From Candidatus Nealsoniibacteriota bacterium (lineage in GTDB: Bacteria; Patescibacteriota; Minisyncoccia; Minisyncoccales; PWPS01), in contig PWPS01000063.1 of NCBI GenBank assembly GCA_003557065.1, positions 1-9,977 of the forward strand: 9,977 nucleotides of DNA, written 5' to 3'. The position numbers and the translations under genes are program-made. The notes below the pieces were generated by a model, which ran no database searches, had not been told where the DNA came from, and saw only the letters and a list, made by a program, of their open reading frames with translations. Position 1 is the stretch's first letter; the number at the start of each line of letters is the position of its first letter. Positions 5,784-9,977 of this stretch are shown piece after piece.

Positions 5784-6293
5784 ATGAATTGGCAAAACGG
5801 AAAATGGTGCGAGTCACCACTTCTCGACAGTTTTGGCCCTCACAAATTTCCTGGAAGTTTCTACACCGCATTTTATATTGTATTCGGCAATATTAGCGAG
5901 GAAAATCAGGCGCTTGATTTTCTCGAGTCGATAAATGCGGCCATGGAAGAGGAAAAGGGAGGAGGAATAGTAAGGAAAGAAGAAATAATTACGCTAAGAG
6001 ATGAGGGTTATATCGATGTGACGAAATTTAACGGATACAACACTCATCATGTAAAGCCACGCAGTAGGGATTTGCGACCGAAATTCAAAAAGACGGATCA
6101 GGAGGTTAGGTTGCCTGAAAGATTTCACGAGGCGTGGCATATAATATTTTTAAATCTGTACGACTGGGAAACAGTATTATTCTTAGAAAGAATTTTTCAT
6201 ATTGCCAAAAAAAACGGTAACTCGATAGACTATTGTGAGCTGCATTCATTATTGGAGAGCTTGAAGGAGGGCAAGGTTCTTGGCCGGGTTTAA
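5784..6293 (+). CDS. Internally duplicated HNH-like (beta-beta-alpha metal) protein
   Basis: The 169-residue protein contains NTHHVKPRSR (86-95), which resembles the 'HHxxPxSxGG' start of HNH/beta-beta-alpha-metal nucleases, followed by RLPERFHEAWHIIFLNL (109-125), where H115 and H119 could complete a metal site. The usual glycines after PRSR are replaced by DL. A first, degenerate copy of the second segment occurs near the N-terminus (KFPGSFYTAFYIVFGNI, 21-37), where both histidines are tyrosines. Both copies are followed by a helix ending FLES/FLER. The protein thus looks like a duplication with one metal-binding half lost or not yet found. No signal peptide is present. It has its own promoter, a strong SD and a terminator overlapping the stop. 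Nuclease activity is inferred from motifs and is not certain. Confidence 0.7.
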   Translation: MNWQNGKWCESPLLDSFGPHKFPGSFYTAFYIVFGNISEENQALDFLESINAAMEEEKGGGIVRKEEIITLRDEGYIDVTKFNGYNTHHVKPRSRDLRPKFKKTDQEVRLPERFHEAWHIIFLNLYDWETVLFLERIFHIAKKNGNSIDYCELHSLLESLKEGKVLGRV

Positions 6294-6304
6294 ACCCGGC
6301 TTTT
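6283..6304 (+). terminator. Terminator overlapping the stop of the HNH-like gene
   Basis: The palindrome GCCGGGTTTAAACCCGGC (6283-6300) is followed by TTTT. The TAA stop (6291-6293) is at the centre of the hairpin. The T tract is short. Confidence 0.8.
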
Positions 6305-6332
6305 CTCTGTATGAATTCCGAAGTTGAGACAC

Positions 6333-6361
6333 TTAACAAATCTTTTTCATTGGGGTAGACT
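6333..6361 (+). promoter_or_regulatory. Possible promoter for the 26-residue peptide and DUF218 gene
   Basis: TTAACA (6333-6338), 17 bases, TAGACT (6356-6361). The -35 box is 5 of 6 and the -10 box 4 of 6 to consensus. The predicted start near 6368 is only about 4 bases before ATG 6372, so the message would be almost leaderless. Confidence 0.4.
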
Positions 6362-6371
6362 GTAGAAAAGT

Positions 6372-6452
6372 ATGAGCAATAAAACTAAAAAAATAATAGT
6401 ATTAATCTTGGTTTTGGCAATGGCTTTAAGCTATACCTTGATGGCGTTTTAA
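6372..6452 (+). CDS. Putative 26-residue single-pass membrane peptide
   Basis: ATG 6372 opens 26 codons ending in TAA. The peptide has a basic start (MSNKTKK) and an uninterrupted hydrophobic stretch from residue 8 to the end (IIVLILVLAMAL...), so it would make one membrane helix or look like an uncleaved signal peptide. It ends 5 bases before the start of the DUF218 gene, which has no good SD of its own, so it may act by translational coupling. The upstream context has only a weak purine stretch (AGAAAAG). Evidence is composition and position only; it could be a chance frame. Confidence 0.45.
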   Translation: MSNKTKKIIVLILVLAMALSYTLMAF

Positions 6453-6457
6453 CCGAG

Positions 6458-7165
6458 ATGAGTAATTCGATTTTAAAAGCTCTCTTTTTACCCGGAACGA
6501 TTAGCTTTTTCCTGATTTTAACCGGAGTTGTTTTGCTTAAAAATAAGAGAAAATGGGGAAAGGTCCTTCTTGCAACAGGGCTGGGTTTGTATTATTTTTT
6601 TTCGATAACTCCGGGATCGGATCTGCTTGTCGGTTCACTGGAATCGGGATATTTGCCCTTGCCCGTTTCGGAAATGAATGAAGCGGAAAAAGTCGTTGTT
6701 TTGACTGGGGGTAGAAAGGCGGATGTTTTAAGAAGTTCGGAAGTAATAAGAATTTCGAACTTACGTGATCACGAAATTGATTTGATCGTATCCGGAACCG
6801 AGACGATTGATAGAGACAGGGAAGAAGCGTCGGGAGTGGAATTTTTCTTCATAAGTAGAGGAATTCCCGCAGAGAATATATATATCGAAGATATTTCGAG
6901 AAATACCAGAGAGAATGCACAAAGGGTTATAACGAAGATAGGTGAGGAGCCGTTTTTTCTGGTAACTTCGGCTTATCATATGAGGAGAGCGACTCGAGAA
7001 TTTGAAAAATTAGGAGGAAATCCAATCCCGGCTCCGACCGATTTTAGGGAAAGGGGGGCTCCGTATCGTCTTTTGGATTATATTCCCGATAGCGGAAATA
7101 TGCGAAAATCGGACTTGGCCCTTCATGAATATTTCGGTTTGTTGTATTATCGATTTTTTGACTAG
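6458..7165 (+). CDS. YdcF/SanA/ElyC-like DUF218 membrane protein
   Basis: The 235-residue protein has two N-terminal membrane helices (about 8-27 and 34-51) and then the DUF218 fold. VVVLTGG (79-85) replaces the usual VVVLGGG. The family signatures LIVSGTE (109-115), ISRNTRENA (146-154), LVTSAYHMRRA (168-178) and PTDF (193-196) follow, and it ends HEYFGLLYYRFFD, the usual end point of this family. The conserved SRNTREN and SxYHMRR residues form the putative active pocket. Characterised relatives (E. coli SanA, ElyC) affect envelope integrity and cell-wall precursor handling, but the reaction is unsettled; a similar role here is inference. The SD is weak and the 26-residue frame lies just upstream. 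The TAG stop overlaps the -35 box of the next promoter. It is the only TAG-terminated gene in the window. Confidence 0.88.
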   Translation: MSNSILKALFLPGTISFFLILTGVVLLKNKRKWGKVLLATGLGLYYFFSITPGSDLLVGSLESGYLPLPVSEMNEAEKVVVLTGGRKADVLRSSEVIRISNLRDHEIDLIVSGTETIDRDREEASGVEFFFISRGIPAENIYIEDISRNTRENAQRVITKIGEEPFFLVTSAYHMRRATREFEKLGGNPIPAPTDFRERGAPYRLLDYIPDSGNMRKSDLALHEYFGLLYYRFFD

Positions 7166-7186
7166 GAGCTCTCTAATAGTTATAAT
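7158..7186 (+). promoter_or_regulatory. Near-consensus promoter for the 7289 gene
   Basis: TTGACT (7158-7163), 17 bases, TATAAT (7181-7186). The -35 box overlaps the DUF218 stop region. The predicted start is near 7193, giving a leader of about 95 bases that holds the CCTCC pairing element. Confidence 0.78.
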
Positions 7187-7204
7187 TATTAGGAAACTAA
7201 GAAA

Positions 7205-7280
7205 AGTCCTCCAAAAGGAGGTCCGAGAGCGGATGAGAGTGATCTTTTATTCGAACTGATGGAAGACCCGTGGGAGGACT
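7205..7280 (+). promoter_or_regulatory. Leader with CCTCC element complementary to two Shine-Dalgarno sites
   Basis: AGTCCTCC (7205-7212) can pair locally as CCTCC-AAAA-GGAGG (7208-7221), hiding an upstream SD (AAGGAGGT, 7215-7222). It can also pair over 8 perfect bases with GGAGGACT (7273-7280), hiding the SD of the 7289 gene. The two pairings exclude each other. A short frame MRVIFYSN-stop (7233-7259) lies between, 11 bases after the first SD. Confidence 0.5.
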
Positions 7281-7288
7281 GATAAAAA

Positions 7289-7477
7289 ATGGACACCTTA
7301 ACAATGATTGCTCTGCTCGTAGTTTCTCTGATTGCCGTTTTGTTTGTAGTATTCAGAATTCAAAAAAAAGACAAAATAGAAGGAGTGAATATAGATAAGG
7401 ATATTGAAAATTTAGGAGAAAACATCGACAGAGAAATGCAAGATTTAGAGAAAAAAATAGAAGAATTCGAACTATAA
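7289..7477 (+). CDS. Small membrane-anchored coiled-coil protein, unknown function
   Basis: This encodes 62 residues. Residues 4-23 form one membrane helix (MIALLVVSLIAVLFVVFRIQ). The rest is a highly charged, probably coiled-coil tail (KDIENLGENIDREMQDLEKKIEEFEL). Positive residues follow the helix (R23, KK), suggesting the N-terminus is outside and the tail inside the cell, an inference by the positive-inside rule. No family is recognised. GGGAGG (7272-7277) lies 11 bases before the ATG and can be masked by the upstream CCTCC element. The gene has a near-consensus promoter and a terminator beginning at its stop codon. Confidence 0.75.
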   Translation: MDTLTMIALLVVSLIAVLFVVFRIQKKDKIEGVNIDKDIENLGENIDREMQDLEKKIEEFEL

Positions 7478-7504
7478 AAGCTGTGCTTTCGGGCACGGCT
7501 TTTT
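7476..7504 (+). terminator. Terminator overlapping the stop of the 62-residue gene
   Basis: An 11-bp stem AAAAGCTGTGC/GCACGGCTTTT (7476-7486 and 7493-7503, one T-G pair) with loop TTTCGG. The stem starts in the TAA stop codon. Confidence 0.88.
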
Positions 7505-7518
7505 AAAAAGTCAATATT

Positions 7519-7527
7519 TGATATACT
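7519..7527 (+). promoter_or_regulatory. Extended -10 promoter for the metalloprotease gene
   Basis: TGATATACT fits TGn-TATAnT, 15 bases after the previous terminator stem. No -35 box is seen. The predicted start is at about 7534, next to ATG 7535, so the transcript would be leaderless or nearly so. Confidence 0.45.
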
Positions 7528-7534
7528 GAAAAGC

Positions 7535-7678
7535 ATGAAAAAGCTTCTAGTCTTATTTTTGTTAATATTGATTTTTCCCTTAGCCCTTGCTAATGCCGGA
7601 CAGTAGGGTGATTTTCGGATTTTCCACATAGAGCCGGGATATGACAAGGATCATAGACAGGAAGCCGAAGCTGAACTC
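7535..7678 (+). pseudogene. Signal peptide and N-terminus of the metalloprotease, cut by in-frame TAG
   Basis: ATG 7535 begins a textbook Sec signal peptide (MKKLL, hydrophobic core, then LALANAGQ) in the same frame as the metalloprotease downstream. Codon 24 (7604-7606) is TAG. After it the frame stays open and the residues (GDFRIFHIEPGYDKDHRQEA) look like the mature N-terminus expected for this protease, joining directly to the 7679 frame. The full gene is therefore 7535-9193 with one amber codon. Explanations are a disabling mutation, a base error (CAG to TAG would be one change), or readthrough. I see no strong SD before ATG 7535; an extended -10 element suggests a near-leaderless message. 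Confidence 0.75.
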
Positions 7679-9193
7679 TTGATAGCCGGCGAAGAACTCT
7701 TTTTTTATGTTGACAGTGGTTGGTGGGAGAGTCTTTCCGGAGTGGAAGAAAGAAGGTATAAACAAAAAATGGAAGATTTGGCAACGGAATTCAAAGATCT
7801 AATACGTCCGCAGATGACGGATCTTTTCGGTCCCGAGCCGGTTCATCCGGTAACCGAAGATAGAAAAGTATCGGTACTATTCCATCCCATGAGAGATAAT
7901 GCGGGTGGTTATTTCAATTCCGGTGATCAATACTCCAAGTACCAGAACCCTCGTTCAAATGAGATAAACCTTCTTTACCTGAATACGCTGGTTTTATCTT
8001 ATGAAGATGTCGGTGGTTTCTTAGCACATGAGTTCATGCATCTTTTAGTATTCAATCAGAAAGAAAGATTGCGAGGTGTGCGAGAAGAAGTTTGGTTGAA
8101 TGAAGCCAGGGCCGAGTTCATGCCTACATTTTTAGGTTATGATGATCACAGTGAAAGCAATTTGGCAAGAAGGAAAAATTCTTTTCTACGTGATCCGGAT
8201 ATTTCTCTTACCGAATGGATCGGGCAAAGCGCTGATTACGGAGTTGTTAATATTTTCACTCAGTATTTGGTCGATCATTACGGAATTGAGATTCTTGTTG
8301 AATCTTTAAAGTCAAATTATATAGGAATTGAAAGCCTGAATTATGCTTTGAATGAATTGGGTTACGATAAAGACTTTCATCAGGTTTTTAATGAATTCAA
8401 GGTTGCGGTTTTGGTCAATGACTGCGATCTGGGAGAGATGTATTGCTTTAAAAGTGAAGATTTGAAAGGTCTCAAGGTTTCTCCGGCTACAAACTATATG
8501 CCGTTTTCCGAAGATGGAAGTCTTTCAATTCAATACAGGACTAAAAATTGGGCGGGTAATTGGCATAGGATAACGGGAGGAAAGGGAACACTGGAATTGG
8601 AATTTGAGGTTGAGGGTGATATAAGGGTTGAAATACCGTACTTACTTTGCAGGCACGACGGAGAGTGTGAAGTGAACTACACCGCAACCGAAAAGGGAGT
8701 GGCATTGATAGAAGTTGAAGATTTCAACAGTGTATATGAATCACTAACCATAATGCCGAGCATTCAGCAGAAGACAGCTGGATTCAATGGGGCGGAAAGA
8801 AGCCACCTTTTTACTTGGAGAGCGAAAATTATTTCTGAAGAAAGAGCTATGAGAACGCTTGAAAAATTGGATCGTTTAAGACAACTCCTGGAAGAGTTGA
8901 GAGCAAGAATAATGAAAGAAGAGCCTCGCAGGATCAGTTGTTTAATAGAAGGACCCCTTCATTATGGAATGAGTCAATCCGAGTCAGTAGAGTGTTTACA
9001 ATTATTTTTAGCTCAGGATCGAGAACTTTATCCCGAGGGATATGTAACAGGCAACTTTTTGGATTTGACCAAAAAAGCGGTTATAAGATTTCAGGAGAGA
9101 TATGCCGAAGATATTTTGCACCCCTTGGGGATAGACAAAGGGACCGGGTATGTGGGACCGATGACCATCGCTAAAATAAATCAGTTGCGATAA
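7679..9193 (+). CDS. Secreted HExxH zinc metalloprotease with C-terminal PG-binding domain
   Basis: From the first start codon after the TAG (TTG 7679) the frame is 504 residues, but the protein really begins upstream. HEFMH (117-121) is a zincin active site, followed by EEVWLNEARAE (136-146), where E142 or E146 may be the third ligand. The surroundings (GGYFNSGDQYSKYQNPRSNE before it and FLGYDDHSESNL after it) fit a metalloprotease family common in Parcubacteria and distantly like M6/M30 peptidases. A beta-rich region (about 280-375), a coiled coil (about 382-415) and a PG-binding domain (417-504, with LTKKAVIRFQERY and GTGYVGPMTIAKIN) follow. The latter resembles the domain of the 3687 surface protein. 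An exported, wall-associated protease is inferred. Without the upstream signal peptide the TTG form would stay in the cytosol, and TTG 7679 has no good SD. Confidence 0.85.
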   Translation: MIAGEELFFYVDSGWWESLSGVEERRYKQKMEDLATEFKDLIRPQMTDLFGPEPVHPVTEDRKVSVLFHPMRDNAGGYFNSGDQYSKYQNPRSNEINLLYLNTLVLSYEDVGGFLAHEFMHLLVFNQKERLRGVREEVWLNEARAEFMPTFLGYDDHSESNLARRKNSFLRDPDISLTEWIGQSADYGVVNIFTQYLVDHYGIEILVESLKSNYIGIESLNYALNELGYDKDFHQVFNEFKVAVLVNDCDLGEMYCFKSEDLKGLKVSPATNYMPFSEDGSLSIQYRTKNWAGNWHRITGGKGTLELEFEVEGDIRVEIPYLLCRHDGECEVNYTATEKGVALIEVEDFNSVYESLTIMPSIQQKTAGFNGAERSHLFTWRAKIISEERAMRTLEKLDRLRQLLEELRARIMKEEPRRISCLIEGPLHYGMSQSESVECLQLFLAQDRELYPEGYVTGNFLDLTKKAVIRFQERYAEDILHPLGIDKGTGYVGPMTIAKINQLR

Positions 9194-9203
9194 AGATAAA
9201 GAG

Positions 9204-9977
9204 ATGAAAAAAGCAATTAAATTTTTGATAGGTCTTTCTTTCGGCTTATTGATATTTCATTTCATTATTAAAGAGGCCGGGACTCAGACTCTATCCAGAG
9301 CTTTCTCTCTTTTTTTAGGATGGGAGGGATTGGTTTTGGTTCTTATAACTTTTTTGATATCCCTTGTCGGTATATTGAGATGGAGGGTAACGCTCGATTG
9401 TCAGGGAGAAAAAAAAGGACTCCTTGATCTGTCCGGTATATGGCTTATCGGTTTTCTTTTCGACTATCTTACGCCGGTATCTCTTTTCGGAGGGGAAGCT
9501 CTCAGAGTCTATTTAACCGGAAAGACTCTTGATGTCGATTGGGAGAAAAGCTTCTCTTCGGTGATCATAGATAAGGTTTTAGATGGGACTTTTCATATAT
9601 TATTTATAGTTGCCGGGGTGGTTGCTTTTCTTACTTTCGGAGATTTTCCGGAGATTTGGATTTTTTGGACCGTTATAGCGGCCATTTTTGTTTTATGCAT
9701 CCTTCTTGCCTTTTTTTATTCCAGAGCAATCGGAAAGAAAAGTATTTTGCTTTTAATATTAAGCCTTTTCGGACTTAAAAAGACAGAGGTTAAAGCGACA
9801 AAAAACGGAGAATTTATTTTCAATATAGAAGGAAACGTTCTTCGATTTTTCTCTCCTTCCAAAGTTTTTTTCTGGAAGGGGGTGGTGCTCAGTTTTTTTA
9901 GACACTCCTTAATTTATTTAAGAGCACTTATTTTAGTTTTCTTTTTGGTCGGCTTGGTGGAGCCTACCAAATCTTTA
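9204..9977 (+). CDS. LPG-synthase/UPF0104-type multi-pass membrane protein (3' partial)
   Basis: The frame runs from ATG 9204 without a stop to the window end (258 residues). It is very hydrophobic, with at least five to six membrane segments. It contains the family hallmark LTPVSLFGGEALRVYL (89-104), with the GGExxR motif, followed by SFSSVIIDKVLD (116-127), as in the lysylphosphatidylglycerol synthase transmembrane family (PF03706; YbhN/AglD2-like, formerly UPF0104). Members are flippase- or transferase-like proteins acting on lipids or lipid-linked sugars in the inner membrane; the substrate cannot be told. Full-length members have about 300-350 residues, so little is missing. It starts 10 bases after the protease stop with only a weak AAAGAG SD, and is probably co-transcribed with it. 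Confidence 0.88.
   Translation, partial: MKKAIKFLIGLSFGLLIFHFIIKEAGTQTLSRAFSLFLGWEGLVLVLITFLISLVGILRWRVTLDCQGEKKGLLDLSGIWLIGFLFDYLTPVSLFGGEALRVYLTGKTLDVDWEKSFSSVIIDKVLDGTFHILFIVAGVVAFLTFGDFPEIWIFWTVIAAIFVLCILLAFFYSRAIGKKSILLLILSLFGLKKTEVKATKNGEFIFNIEGNVLRFFSPSKVFFWKGVVLSFFRHSLIYLRALILVFFLVGLVEPTKSL

Noticed and set aside
8938..9174. 78-residue frame in another phase of the protease PG-binding region
   Set aside because: The frame overlapping it has clear PG-binding motifs; this one has none and is a shadow.

Overview
This window looks like bacterial DNA from the Candidate Phyla Radiation (Patescibacteria), most likely a Parcubacteria-type lineage. That is an inference from gene content: a secreted HExxH protease with a C-terminal peptidoglycan-binding (PGB) domain, a large cysteine-free PGB/beta-domain surface protein, a small HNH-like protein, a diverged ClpP-like protein and many short orphan genes. 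DNA is AT-rich. Strong Shine-Dalgarno (SD) sequences and sigma70-type promoters are present. All convincing genes lie on the + strand. I see no tRNA, rRNA, CRISPR array, transposase or phage gene.

Layout. 2-154 is the tail of a membrane protein, ended by a terminator. 408-1863 holds a small membrane protein and an FAD-dependent oxidoreductase of the amine-oxidase/phytoene-desaturase superfamily. 1860-2641 is a compact transcription unit with a perfect consensus promoter, a diverged ClpP-like protein, a 53-residue double zinc-knuckle protein starting at GTG, and a terminator. 2642-3179 is a second unit with a perfect consensus promoter, an orphan 153-residue protein and a terminator. 3181-3464 encodes a 74-residue orphan starting at TTG. 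3436-3686 is a structured upstream region with a TAGGACA repeat cluster, in front of the 663-residue surface protein (3687-5678). 5718-6304 is another self-contained unit encoding an internally duplicated HNH-like protein. 6372-7165 holds a 26-residue membrane peptide and a YdcF/SanA-like (DUF218) protein. 7158-7504 has a promoter, an unusual leader able to form alternative pairings with two SD sequences, and a small membrane-anchored coiled-coil protein. 7535-9193 is a secreted metalloprotease gene with an in-frame TAG just after its signal peptide. 9204-9977 is the start of a lysylphosphatidylglycerol-synthase/UPF0104-type membrane protein that runs off the end.

How it fits together. The larger genes concern the cell envelope: surface protein, PGB metalloprotease, DUF218 protein and UPF0104-type membrane protein. 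The PGB domains of the surface protein and the protease are clearly related but sit at opposite ends of the two proteins. Between the large genes lie small promoter-SD-gene-terminator units, each starting within a few bases of the previous terminator, and several terminators overlap the stop codon. The most interesting points are the TAG in the protease gene and a possible readthrough extension of the DUF218 gene, the CCTCC leader at 7205-7280, the ClpP-like/zinc-knuckle pair, the duplicated HNH-like protein, and the repeat cluster before the surface-protein gene.
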